Shown here one piece after another: positions 36,728 to 44,846 of a stretch of 64,000 bases of DNA (within the stretch, counting starts at the first letter, position 1; every line of letters starts with the position of its first letter). The DNA comes from Thermoplasmatales archaeon (lineage in GTDB: Archaea > Thermoplasmatota > Thermoplasmata > Thermoplasmatales > Thermoplasmataceae): positions 23,453-87,452 of the forward strand of contig JACWAH010000020.1 of the NCBI GenBank assembly GCA_014874365.1, read 5' to 3'. The position numbers and the translations under genes were made by a program. The notes beneath the pieces are model-generated. The model did no database searches, was not told the DNA's origin, and saw only the letters and a list, made by a program, of their open reading frames with translations.

Positions 36728-37746
36728 TACTGAGTGAAAAGGTCTTCGGCACAACATACGGAAAGACCGCAAATGGACTGATAAGATATGGAACCAGGTT
36801 CCGGCCGGTTGCAGTCATCGATTCCAAGTTGGCTGGAAAGGATGCCGGGGAGGTCCTGGAAGGGAAGAAGAAGGGAATACCCATTGTGAGCACTCTTTCC
36901 GAAGCGCTACCGCTTAACCCAAAAGTCATGGTTGTTGGAATCGCCAGTGATGGGGGTTACCTGCCTGTGGAGTACAGGAGTTTCATTAAGCAGGCACTCG
37001 AAAACGGCCTGGATATCGTATGCGGACTCCATGAGTTTCTTTCTGAGGATCCCGAGTTTTCCATACTTGCCAGAGAGCACTCCTGCAGGATAACAGACGT
37101 CAGAAAGATATACAGGGACATGAAAATCCCATATTCTGGAAAGATAAACGAAGTTAAGTCGTTCAAACTGGCTGTTCTCGGTACGGACAGTGCAGTTGGA
37201 AAGAGAACGACCTCCGTTTTCCTTAACAGGGCAATGCAAGCCGCGGGAAGAACAAGCGTTATGATAGGAACTGGCCAAACCGCATGGATGCAGGGCTTTG
37301 AATACACCGTCGTAACGGATGCAATGATCAACGACTTTATTTCCGGAAATCTTGAGGACACAGTGTACAGGGCCTGGCAGGATCTTCACCCGGAATACAT
37401 GTTCTTGGAGGGACAGGGATCAGTTCTTCACCCCGCATATCCAGGGAGTTATGAAATAATAGCTGCCTGCAGGCCAGATGCCATAATATTACAGCATTCC
37501 CCGTCCAGGATATACTATGACGGTTTTCCTGGATTCAAGATAGAGTCTGTGGAAAAATACGTAAAGATATTGCAATTGATATCCGGCAAGCCCGTTATTG
37601 CCGTTGCTCAAAACAACGAAAACTTGAGTCCTGAGCGTTACGCTGAGGAAACAAGCATGATCAGCAGGAAACTTGGCATACCTGTTTTTGATCCCCTGTC
37701 CGATCTGACCGAAATCACGAAATATATTGAGTCAGTATCCCGGTGA
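36679..37746 (+). CDS. DUF1611 family P-loop protein (DgcN-like)
   Basis: A 355-aa protein with the two-domain layout of DUF1611. The N-terminal Rossmann-like part starts VILSEKVFGTTYGKTANGLIRYG, and a P-loop NTPase-like domain has GTDSAVGKRTTS as Walker A. GTGQTAWMQG, FLEGQGSVLHPAYPGS and LQHSPSR are also family-like. A described member, DgcN, N-acylates D-glutamate; others sit beside dipeptide epimerases. The start is uncertain: ATG 36679 lies 49 nt inside the PLP gene, while TTG 36712 begins close to the usual family start. Confidence 0.8.
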   Translation: MCGCTYGSGKNLDDAVILSEKVFGTTYGKTANGLIRYGTRFRPVAVIDSKLAGKDAGEVLEGKKKGIPIVSTLSEALPLNPKVMVVGIASDGGYLPVEYRSFIKQALENGLDIVCGLHEFLSEDPEFSILAREHSCRITDVRKIYRDMKIPYSGKINEVKSFKLAVLGTDSAVGKRTTSVFLNRAMQAAGRTSVMIGTGQTAWMQGFEYTVVTDAMINDFISGNLEDTVYRAWQDLHPEYMFLEGQGSVLHPAYPGSYEIIAACRPDAIILQHSPSRIYYDGFPGFKIESVEKYVKILQLISGKPVIAVAQNNENLSPERYAEETSMISRKLGIPVFDPLSDLTEITKYIESVSR

Positions 37747-37749
37747 TAG

Positions 37750-39147
37750 ATGCTTGGCTATACATCGAGAATAACTTGTTTCAAAAACGCTAAAGTCCGA
37801 TTAAAGGAAGTCTCAGAGGGAAGGATAACCTCCGCAATAGACCTTGACGGGGAGGTATTCGACCTGATATTCTCCTATAGTGAAAAAATTCCAAGGGTTG
37901 ACGATAACCTTGCCGGGCTTATCTCTTTGATGCCGCTGATAAACTTCTCTCTTTTCATCAACGAGATACAACTTGATTTCCCAGCCGAAAAAGTAGACCA
38001 TGAATTCCTATCAAGGATGATTGAAATAAACAATACTGAGGTATTCGTCAACAAGATATGCAGGCGAAGATTTGAATTTTACAAAAAGGAGTATCTGCCA
38101 AAGGACGACGAGATTACGATTGATAATGCAAGAGGAAACACCAGATTGAGTTACACTGATAGAGAAGAATACAATAGAAAATACGAATCGAATAGAACTG
38201 GAATACTGCTTTCAGGCGGCAAGGAGAGTCTGACTACTTTTGGAATGCTGAACGAGACGGGGTTCAAGCCGGATGCCTTATTTTACAACGAATCCGGAGC
38301 CCACTGGTTTCCCGCTATCCCAAGTTACAGGAAAATGAAGGAAAATAATGTAGCATTCAAGGTCTGGGCTAATACGGACAGGTTCTACAGATGGGTATTC
38401 AAGAGAATGAAAGTGCTGGATCAAAAGGTCGTATCCAAAGTGGCAGATACGTACCCAGTGCAGCTTTTTGTGTTCCCGGTATACCTGCTGGCGCTTCTTC
38501 CCCTCACAATGGCGAGAGAAATAGGAACAGTTTTCATGGGAAACGAGTTCGACGATCCAAGGGAAATGACCCCTTTCAGGGGAATAAAGCACTATTACGG
38601 GATATATGACCAGACAGAAGATTTCGAGAAGGAATTCAACTCGTACCTTCTCAGTAAAGGTATCGGGATAAGGCTGATGTCAGGGGTCTACCCTGTGAGC
38701 GCAACAAAAGTGGAGGAAATACTGGTGAAGCGATATCATGACCTGTTTGTACTGCAAAGATCCTGTCACAGTTCCAGGATTATCAAAGGGCAGGTAATAC
38801 CATGCGGGAAATGCTCGAAATGCATTGGCGTGATCTCCCTTATCCTGGCTGCAGGAGGAGACCCCGGTGAAATCAACTATTCAAAGGAAGCAATTGAAGC
38901 GGCAAAAGAATCTCTCGGGACAGACAGGATCAGGTTGGACAGAGATGAGGTTGCATATTTGCATGCAATAATTAACGGCAAGCTGCCAGGTCCAGAGAAA
39001 CAGATCCAGGGTATACATGTTCTGCCCGGAGAAAGACTTCCGTTTCAAAGGCTCGATCCGGATTTCAGGGAGAAAATTCAATCGATAGTGGAAAAATATA
39101 CAACTGGAATTTACCGCCTGGATAATGGTAAGTGGATAATGTCCTAG
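37750..39147 (+). CDS. PP-loop ATPase with QueC-like cysteine cluster (MurL-like)
   Basis: A 465-aa protein with a PP-loop ATP-pyrophosphatase motif, SGGKES (residues 155-160), after an N-terminal domain of about 150 residues. Four cysteines, C339 and C352-x2-C355-x2-C358 (PCGKCSKC), resemble the zinc site of QueC. The overall plan, with an N-terminal domain before the PP-loop, also resembles MurL, the UDP-MurNAc-L-Ala-L-Glu epimerase. No murein genes are seen here, and Thermoplasmata have no murein. It follows the DUF1611 gene by 3 bp. It probably adenylates a carboxylate; the substrate is unknown. Confidence 0.75.
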   Translation: MLGYTSRITCFKNAKVRLKEVSEGRITSAIDLDGEVFDLIFSYSEKIPRVDDNLAGLISLMPLINFSLFINEIQLDFPAEKVDHEFLSRMIEINNTEVFVNKICRRRFEFYKKEYLPKDDEITIDNARGNTRLSYTDREEYNRKYESNRTGILLSGGKESLTTFGMLNETGFKPDALFYNESGAHWFPAIPSYRKMKENNVAFKVWANTDRFYRWVFKRMKVLDQKVVSKVADTYPVQLFVFPVYLLALLPLTMAREIGTVFMGNEFDDPREMTPFRGIKHYYGIYDQTEDFEKEFNSYLLSKGIGIRLMSGVYPVSATKVEEILVKRYHDLFVLQRSCHSSRIIKGQVIPCGKCSKCIGVISLILAAGGDPGEINYSKEAIEAAKESLGTDRIRLDRDEVAYLHAIINGKLPGPEKQIQGIHVLPGERLPFQRLDPDFREKIQSIVEKYTTGIYRLDNGKWIMS

Positions 39148-39638
39148 AAAAATTCAGACTGTACGGACTCCACGTCAGAGTTGTTTTTGCAGCCTGAATA
39201 TGCTTTTAGCAGCTCTTCATTGGTTCGATAAAAAGATCCTGACCATGTGAATTTAGCCAGGAGTTCTGCAGCCTGAGCACTTTCTCCTATAATGTAAAGG
39301 GCAGAAGCCACTGCTTCAACAGAGGAAAGGGTCCCAGGTTTACCGTAATTCACCGGGTTTACAGGAACCAAAAGCGGCAGTTTCCTGGAATATTTTGCAA
39401 TATCAGAATACCTGTCCACAATCTGTTTCCAGGAAGTTTCAATGACGCAAAGGCCAGAGTGTAAAATCCTGTTTCTATCCTTTTGAGTTAAGAACAATGG
39501 GGAAAAAGGCCAGAGAAGAATTCTGCTATGCAGCTTTTTGTAGTCTGTCTTGACTGCAAGCCCAAACCTGCCTAGTTTTCTCATGGTAGATTTTTTAGGA
39601 TCGTCAAGACGCTCATCGATATAGTAAATCCTGATCAT
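39144..39638 (-). CDS. tsr3: Tsr3-type rRNA aminocarboxypropyltransferase
   Basis: This 164-aa enzyme transfers the 3-amino-3-carboxypropyl group of S-adenosylmethionine to small-subunit rRNA (position equal to yeast m1acp3-psi1191). The Tsr3 family signatures are RLDDPKKSTMRKLGR, the CSW-like ETSWKQI, and LVPVNPVNYGKPGTLSSVEAVASAL. KFTWSGSFYRTNEELL follows at the end. I chose ATG 39638, preceded by AGGAAGGTC; the ATG at 39671 lies too close to the TATA-like TTGTATATTG near 39680. The end overlaps the PP-loop gene by 4 bp (convergent). Confidence 0.9.
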   Translation of the reverse strand: MIRIYYIDERLDDPKKSTMRKLGRFGLAVKTDYKKLHSRILLWPFSPLFLTQKDRNRILHSGLCVIETSWKQIVDRYSDIAKYSRKLPLLVPVNPVNYGKPGTLSSVEAVASALYIIGESAQAAELLAKFTWSGSFYRTNEELLKAYSGCKNNSDVESVQSEFF

Positions 39639-39832
39639 TTGACCTTCCTGTATGTTAGTGAAGGTATCCAATATACAATTTGGTTCTTCTTTTCGGATGA
39701 GTCAGCGTTGGCCTTCAATATAAGTAAGGAAAATGCAGGGAGTTTTGCATTCATGGGAAATTGTACAAACGCCTGGTAATCCGACAGTTATTAGAATCGC
39801 CTCAATCGGCGAACTCCGTAACCATTTTATAA
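39639..39832. other. Intergenic, AT-rich; promoter of tsr3
   Basis: It holds the tsr3 promoter (TTGTATATTG on the minus strand near 39676-39685). The rest appears to be non-coding sequence leading into a degraded transposase segment. Nothing else is recognisable. Confidence 0.4.
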
Positions 39833-40028
39833 AGAGAATGGGCAGATCAGAATCATTACGGCATGCAGTGGCTAGCTAATGAAGGAATATTCTCTGCAGT
39901 GAAGAGAAAGTTCGGCAAGACCACCGTATCCAGAAAGTAGAATGGCCTTTTGCTGAAAACTATCAGCGCTTCTGGATCTACCATGAGATGCTTGAGTACG
40001 GAGGAAAGGAGGAAGAATATGGGGATTG
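39833..40028 (+). pseudogene. C-terminal fragment of a transposase, frameshifted
   Basis: The frame from 39833 reads WADQNHYGMQWLANEGIFSAVKRKFG in two pieces and stops at 39938. Shifting frame there continues as EWPFAENYQRFWIYHEM and on to a stop at 40026. The segment GIFSAVKRKFG is typical of the last catalytic block of IS5-like DDE transposases, and the following YQRFWIY block fits the C-terminal end. No upstream catalytic Asp region, intact frame or inverted repeats remain, so this is a relic. Confidence 0.5.
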
Positions 40029-40151
40029 AAGAAAGAAATAGGGGCGGAAAGACAAAAAATCATTGAAGAGAGAGGCAATATCCAGATTCGTTAAACAGAG
40101 CAACGGAGGAGCATCATTTATATAGCTAATTCTTCTCAGACGTTTGATTAT

Positions 40152-40355
40152 ATGGCTTCTGGATTGAGTTCTAAACAGACCGGCATACTTCTCGCGGTAA
40201 TTGGCTTAGTTTTCCTTGTTATAGGAATTTACATTCTTTCGGGAACTATAGCTATCACAAACCAGACTTCATTCTATGGCAGCCTGGTTCTGATTCTAAT
40301 TGGGATTATCCTCGTAGGATTCGAGTACGTTTACGAAAAGATAAAGAAACCTTAG
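40152..40355 (+). CDS. Small two-helix membrane protein
   Basis: A 67-aa protein of unknown function. Two hydrophobic helices (GILLAVIGLVFLVIGIYIL and YGSLVLILIGIILVGFEYVY) are joined by a short polar loop, with a basic end (EKIKKP). A strong TATA box, ATTTATATAGC (about 40115-40124), lies some 30 bp upstream of the ATG. This supports it as a real, leaderless or short-leader gene. It converges on the ABC ATPase gene with a 4-bp overlap. Confidence 0.6.
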   Translation: MASGLSSKQTGILLAVIGLVFLVIGIYILSGTIAITNQTSFYGSLVLILIGIILVGFEYVYEKIKKP

Positions 40356-41089
40356 AAAGAGTAGGCGAACCTCTTCCCTTCCGGGGAATCATAACTGCTG
40401 AATTTGAGGCCAAATACCTTTTTCAGGTTTTCCTCATTAACAACTTCGCCTTTTGGGCCATAGGCTACGCATTCCCCACTTTTCATCAGGCATACCTTGT
40501 CTGAATACTTGTGCAGTGCGCTTATATCATGGAGGACGAAGACTATAGCCTTCCCTTTCTCTTTCATCTGAGATATTATTTTGAAAAGAGTGTTTTCCCT
40601 ATCCGGATCAAGGAAAGTTCCGGGTTCATCCATCATAAGAATGCCTGCGTCCTGCACAATAGTTGCAGCAAGCATAGCCATTCTCTTTTCTCCGCCGCTC
40701 AGGGTACTGAAATCCCTGTACCTGAGACCAGGGATACCGCATATCTCCAGCACTTCACCAATGTCTTTTTCCCCGCCCGGGTTGGAATAGGATGCAGTAA
40801 GCAGAATGTCATTGACGGAAAGAGCAAAAGGCATCGGGATTTCCTGGCTCATCAAAGAGATATTCCGTGCAATCTGTATCCTGCTTAAACTCCTGGTATC
40901 TACGCCATTGAATTTTATTGTTCCGGATTCAGGCTTCGCAATTCCGGTTAGTAGTCTTATGAGCGTGGATTTGCCCGATCCATTCGGCCCGCCGATTCCC
41001 ACTATTTCCCCCTGATTTACGGAAAACCTTTCCAGGTGAAGCGAAAACTTTCCCTTCCTGTAGCTCAAGTTGGAAGCCTCAAGTAGCAT
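40352..41089 (-). CDS. Iron/cobalamin-type ABC transporter ATPase
   Basis: This 245-aa ATPase of the FecE/BtuD group energises the permease encoded upstream. Walker A is GPNGSGKS, the Q-loop lies in LMSQEIPMPF, the signature is LSGGEKRMA, Walker B is ILMMDEP, and the switch histidine is in VLHDISALH. I start it at ATG 41089, preceded by GGGGGAGAG and overlapping the permease by 11 nt. The longer frame to 41140 lies wholly inside the permease gene. Confidence 0.9.
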   Translation of the reverse strand: MLLEASNLSYRKGKFSLHLERFSVNQGEIVGIGGPNGSGKSTLIRLLTGIAKPESGTIKFNGVDTRSLSRIQIARNISLMSQEIPMPFALSVNDILLTASYSNPGGEKDIGEVLEICGIPGLRYRDFSTLSGGEKRMAMLAATIVQDAGILMMDEPGTFLDPDRENTLFKIISQMKEKGKAIVFVLHDISALHKYSDKVCLMKSGECVAYGPKGEVVNEENLKKVFGLKFSSYDSPEGKRFAYSF

Positions 41090-42140
41090 AACTCTCCCCC
41101 GCCATCCTTGACAGCAAATAAAGGAAAAATGGGGCACCAATTATACCGGTCACAATGCCGATTGGAATTACCTCCTGCGCTTTTGCCAGGTTTGCTATAT
41201 CCTCGCAAGCTATCAAGAATAGACCCCCGACAATCATGGAACCCGGTATTGTTACCCGGTTTGATCCGCCATAGATTAGCCTTGAAACATGCGGAATTAT
41301 AAGGCCGACAAAACCGATCAGGCCAGAAATAGAGACGCATATTGAGGTGGACAGCGTTACAAGCAAAATCAGCATGATTTTGATCTTCTCGACACTTATT
41401 CCGATCGAATAGGCGTACTCCTCACCCAATTGCAGGGAATCCAGTTCTTTCCAGTAAAGGGCAACAACAAATATAGTGAACCAGTTTACGGCAAACGCCA
41501 AAACCAGCTCACTCCAGGTGATCTGTCCCAAAGATCCAAGCAACCACATCCAGACCAGGTCCTGCAGTCTCAGGTTAGTGAATATCAGGTATGCAACAAA
41601 AGAGGAGATAAAAAGTGAAACCGCTATCCCCGTCAAAAGAAGATACGTCAAAGGGACCCTTCCTTTCCGGAATGCGCTCAGGTAAACCACCATTACGGTG
41701 GATACCGAGAAAATGAACGCGAATACCTGAAGGGTATAAGCTCCAAAAATGACGAGCCCGAAATCCAAAACTACTACAGCACCAAGAGCTGCCCCACTAG
41801 AAACCCCGATGATGTAGGGTTCCGTTATGGGGTTCCTGAATATGCTCTGAATAACTGCACCGCCCACTGCAAGGGTGGAACCGATAACGAGGGCACCAAG
41901 TATCTCCGGCTCGCGAATGTATACTACTATAACCCAAAACGGGCCGGAACGTGAATAAGCGTTGGTCCAGGGAAATATCTGCTCTTCCATAATCCTGAGG
42001 ACGTCAGATAATGGAATCTTCACCTGCCCAAGGAATAGCGAGTAAACTATCGCTACGAATAACGCGATAGCCATAAATCCCCATTTAAGTGAATAAAGCA
42101 GTTTAGGTTTTTGAGTAGTTTCTCCTTTGAGGATTTCCAA
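41079..42140 (-). CDS. FecCD-family ABC permease (iron/cobalamin)
   Basis: A 353-aa membrane protein with about nine to ten helices of the BtuC/FecCD family. Signatures are GGAVIQSIFRNPITEPYIIGVSSGA, split here as GGAVIQSIFRNP and EPYIIGVSSGA, and FVGLIIPHVSRLIYG, which forms the coupling helices contacting the ATPase. The start is a TTG directly after the stop of the binding-protein gene, so translation is coupled. The substrate is a ferric chelate, haem or cobalamin; the sequence alone does not decide. Confidence 0.9.
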   Translation of the reverse strand: MEILKGETTQKPKLLYSLKWGFMAIALFVAIVYSLFLGQVKIPLSDVLRIMEEQIFPWTNAYSRSGPFWVIVVYIREPEILGALVIGSTLAVGGAVIQSIFRNPITEPYIIGVSSGAALGAVVVLDFGLVIFGAYTLQVFAFIFSVSTVMVVYLSAFRKGRVPLTYLLLTGIAVSLFISSFVAYLIFTNLRLQDLVWMWLLGSLGQITWSELVLAFAVNWFTIFVVALYWKELDSLQLGEEYAYSIGISVEKIKIMLILLVTLSTSICVSISGLIGFVGLIIPHVSRLIYGGSNRVTIPGSMIVGGLFLIACEDIANLAKAQEVIPIGIVTGIIGAPFFLYLLSRMAGESYAT

Positions 42141-43142
42141 TCATGTCCACCCATTAGTGGGAGGATATGGCAGATTAATGGGGAACAACGGCAGCCCATG
42201 AAGGATTAACGGGTTGGAAGTCTCCTCAATTAGCCATGCGACAGCATATACGACCCTGAAATCAGGCTGCTGGAAGAAGTTATCATTGAAGATTGTGTAC
42301 ACTTGATTTGAATAATACGCGTTTGTTTCATTAAACGGAGCAGTGTCTACTGCCGAGATCGGAACATACTGGTCCAGCAGTATAATATCGGGAGAGGAGT
42401 TTGCAATTATTTCAGGGTTGATGGTGTAATATCCGTCCTGTTCAGCAATGTTCTTCAGATGTGCAACGTCAAAGTAACTCTGGAAAAAGGTGTTGTTTCC
42501 TGCAGTCCAGTCTCCTCCGTAATTATCAAGAAAATAGAATACGGTCTGTTCTTCGCTGGGCGAGATGTTACTAGTACTGTTCCCAAGATAGGAAAGAGAT
42601 TGCTGCATCCAGTTAACTACCAGGCTTGCATTACTGTAGCAACCCGTCAGATTGCCCAGCATAAGAGTCTCCGATTCAATCTGCGTAAAACTGTTAGGGT
42701 TGTCCAGGATGAATGGTATGCCAAGGGTATTGTTGATATATGCACCATATGATGGAAGAGTTGCCCCATAACCCAAAACAACCTGTGGCTGGAGACTCAC
42801 GAGCTCCTCATAATCCACTGAATACGAATTGCCAACGTTAGGAAGGGACTCGTTTGGAGGGTAACTGTCAAACTCATTTCCGCCCACAAGATACTTGAAT
42901 GCGCCGATACCATAGAGGGTCGCAGTTGAGGATGGATCAAGGCTGACAATTCTTGTCACCGGATTCAGGAAGTAAAACGTCCGCCCAGCTGAATCGGTGA
43001 CCTTAATTAACTTAGTTGCCGAACTTGGTGGCTGGTGTGTACCGCTTCCCGAAATGTTATTAATATTGTAAACTGCAAATGCCGTAAGGCCAGAAGCTAC
43101 GACAAGTAGAGCTATAACGATGGCTGTCAAACGTTTTTCCAA
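42141..43142 (-). CDS. Iron/cobalamin ABC substrate-binding protein
   Basis: A 333-aa surface protein with an N-terminal membrane anchor (LTAIVIALLVVASGLTAFAVY), a short Ser/Gly linker and a BtuF/FhuD-type (class III) binding domain. Visible are RIVSLDPSSTATLYGIGA, then YPPNESLPNVGN and LQPQVVLGYG. The latter pair resembles BtuF, which slightly favours a corrinoid. The TTG start at 43142 has AGGTGA 6 nt upstream. A palindrome at 43164-43179 near the predicted transcript start suggests metal- or ligand-controlled transcription of the three-gene operon. Confidence 0.88.
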   Translation of the reverse strand: MEKRLTAIVIALLVVASGLTAFAVYNINNISGSGTHQPPSSATKLIKVTDSAGRTFYFLNPVTRIVSLDPSSTATLYGIGAFKYLVGGNEFDSYPPNESLPNVGNSYSVDYEELVSLQPQVVLGYGATLPSYGAYINNTLGIPFILDNPNSFTQIESETLMLGNLTGCYSNASLVVNWMQQSLSYLGNSTSNISPSEEQTVFYFLDNYGGDWTAGNNTFFQSYFDVAHLKNIAEQDGYYTINPEIIANSSPDIILLDQYVPISAVDTAPFNETNAYYSNQVYTIFNDNFFQQPDFRVVYAVAWLIEETSNPLILHGLPLFPINLPYPPTNGWT

Positions 43143-43163
43143 TTTTATTCACCTGCAAATGAG

Positions 43164-43197
43164 TTTTACATCTGTAAAATAAAGTTGCATATATGCC
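43164..43197 (-). promoter_or_regulatory. Operator-like palindrome and TATA box of the metal/cobalamin ABC operon
   Basis: TTTTACA (43164-43170), two bases, then TGTAAAA (43173-43179) form a perfect 7-2-7 inverted repeat. On the minus strand an AT-rich box, GCATATATGC (about 43186-43195), lies about 20-25 bp upstream, so a bound protein would cover the transcription start. This is the layout expected for repression, for example by a DtxR/IdeR-type metal sensor; the regulator is not in the window. Confidence 0.6.
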
Positions 43198-43277
43198 TTT
43201 TCTTTTCTGCCATTAACTGTTATCGAAAAAGAAAAAAAACGGATCGAAATCGAGCTTTTTCAGTTTTAATAGTGGGC

Positions 43278-43291
43278 CGTATAATTATACG
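43278..43291. repeat. 14-bp perfect palindrome upstream of the SRP RNA gene
   Basis: CGTATAATTATACG reads the same on both strands. It lies between the metal/cobalamin ABC operon and the SRP RNA promoter, about 50 bp before the latter's TATA box. It differs from the operator at 43164. A binding site for a dimeric protein is possible, but nothing shows which gene it serves. Confidence 0.4.
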
Positions 43292-43341
43292 ATAGTCTAT
43301 TATTAAGCAGATTGCAGCAGTGCCGTTTGTTCCCGAAAAGA

Positions 43342-43351
43342 TTTATATTGG
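43342..43351 (+). promoter_or_regulatory. TATA box of the SRP RNA gene
   Basis: TTTATATTGG lies about 23-26 bp before the predicted 5' end of the SRP RNA (about 43365-43368), the normal archaeal spacing. Confidence 0.6.
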
Positions 43352-43364
43352 TTATAAATGCTCG

Positions 43365-43672
43365 GAAGTCGGGCTTGGCCGGGATACTAGGCAAATCCTG
43401 TTACCCGAAGTCGACATGCGGGGGCGACAGTCGCTTGAGATCAACCGGACTTCTGTTGGGCCCTGGTGAAGTGAGGATACCCTGTCCCATTGGATCATGG
43501 GTTATGTGTGCTGTCTGCAAAGGCGGACATGGCGCATATTTACCCGGGAATCCGCCAGAACCGGAAGGGGGCAACGGTAGCCGGGACCAACGATGCTGAT
43601 GATCAACGGGGTGGAGCAGACCCAGGGGGCACCCTTCAGGACATCCGGCTCAAAAGCGATGTGCCCGGCACT
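43365..43672 (+). ncRNA. Signal recognition particle (7S) RNA
   Basis: About 308 nt with archaeal SRP RNA features. The Alu-domain 5' part is GGGCTTGGCCGGGATAC, followed by CCTGTTACCCGAAG, the conserved U-GU loop and helix region. The S-domain has helix 8 with a GGAA tetraloop (CCGGAAGG near 43560-43567) and the nearby GGGGGCAAC for SRP54 binding. The terminal helix forms between GTCGGGC (43368-43374) and GCCCGGC (43663-43669), with one G-U pair. The exact ends are estimated from this helix and the TATA box. The partner receptor gene ftsY is at 59480. Confidence 0.85.
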
Positions 43673-43679
43673 GATTAAT

Positions 43680-44846
43680 ATGCCAGAAAAGTACAAGATT
43701 GTTCAGGATCCAGTGAATGGCCCTATAAAAGTTGGGCACAGGCTTATTGGGTTGCTGGATACAAAAGAGATTCAGAGACTCCGCCAGATCAAGCAGCTTG
43801 GGATGGTATATATGGTATTCCCTGGTGCTCAACACACCAGGTTTGAGCATTCCCTGGGATCTATGCATCTGGCAGGATTGATGGCAAACAACCTTGGAGT
43901 AGAAGACAAAGAGGCTGTAATGGCTGCGGCTCTGCTGCATGACGTCGGGCATCCTCCGTTCAGTCACACTTTTGAGGAAATAATAGAGAAGAAAACGGGG
44001 CTTGACCACCAGGAAGCTGGCTATCGCCTAATTACCGGAAAGAGCCCGATGGAAGATTCCTCCATTCCGGATATACTTATCAGGAAAGGTTTCGATCCAC
44101 AGAGAATTGCAAAATTGGCTACTGGAAATGACAAGTCACTGGAAGGGAGAATTGTAAGCGGAACCATAGACTGCGATGAGCTTGATTATCTAAGAAGGGA
44201 TGCTTACTTCTGCGGCACCACTCTTGGAATAGTCGACCATATGAGGGTTCTCGAATCGATATTGGCAGATTCAGACATATACATTGAAGACAAGGGTGTT
44301 CCGGCAGTCGAGGAATTGCTTGTTGCACGGATGATGATGTACAGGACAGTCTACTGGCACAAGACCGCAAGAATAGCCCAGAACATGCTCGGGATCGCAG
44401 TAACAGCGAACAATGCAATTGACAGCAGGATCTTTACAAAATCGGATCACGATCTATTGTCTCTCTTGCGAAAAGACCCTGCAGGATCCAGGATGGTTGA
44501 TGCAGTGCTGTCGAGAATACTCTACAAACCCATTTTGAAAATCCCCTATAAGGAGGAGACAGTGAAGGAATTGAGAGAGATTCTGGAAGAACAAGTTGAA
44601 CTGGGTAAGGTGATAATAGACGTAATGCCTCCTGAGGACTTCGTGGGTTCCGATAGAATAAAAGACCAGCTGAGAGTCAAAATTGGAAAGAAATTCATAC
44701 CGTTGAACCAGGTTTCTGCACTTTCAAGGTCCCTTGAACAGTCCTTCTCTTCAAGAAGTATTCTTGTGACCTCCCAGAAATCAGTATCGGAAAAAGTAAG
44801 CAAAATTATAAACTCTGTTTTGCCTCAATCTTCTTTGTCATCCTGA
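43680..44846 (+). CDS. HD-domain phosphohydrolase
   Basis: This 388-aa protein belongs to the HD superfamily close to the dNTP triphosphohydrolase/SAMHD1-like COG1078 group. Metal ligands are visible in TRFEHSLGSMHLA (H), ALLHDVGHPPFSHTFE (HD plus downstream His) and IDCDELDYLRRDA (D). It probably hydrolyses dNTPs or related nucleotides. ATG 43680 is used because the frame upstream to 43593 is the 3' part of the SRP RNA gene, only about 8 nt away. The end overlaps the convergent GNAT gene by 41 bp. Confidence 0.87.
   Translation: MPEKYKIVQDPVNGPIKVGHRLIGLLDTKEIQRLRQIKQLGMVYMVFPGAQHTRFEHSLGSMHLAGLMANNLGVEDKEAVMAAALLHDVGHPPFSHTFEEIIEKKTGLDHQEAGYRLITGKSPMEDSSIPDILIRKGFDPQRIAKLATGNDKSLEGRIVSGTIDCDELDYLRRDAYFCGTTLGIVDHMRVLESILADSDIYIEDKGVPAVEELLVARMMMYRTVYWHKTARIAQNMLGIAVTANNAIDSRIFTKSDHDLLSLLRKDPAGSRMVDAVLSRILYKPILKIPYKEETVKELREILEEQVELGKVIIDVMPPEDFVGSDRIKDQLRVKIGKKFIPLNQVSALSRSLEQSFSSRSILVTSQKSVSEKVSKIINSVLPQSSLSS

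Noticed and set aside
43593..43679. Upstream extension of the HD-domain protein
   Set aside because: This stretch belongs to the 3' part of the SRP RNA; the conserved protein begins at ATG 43680.
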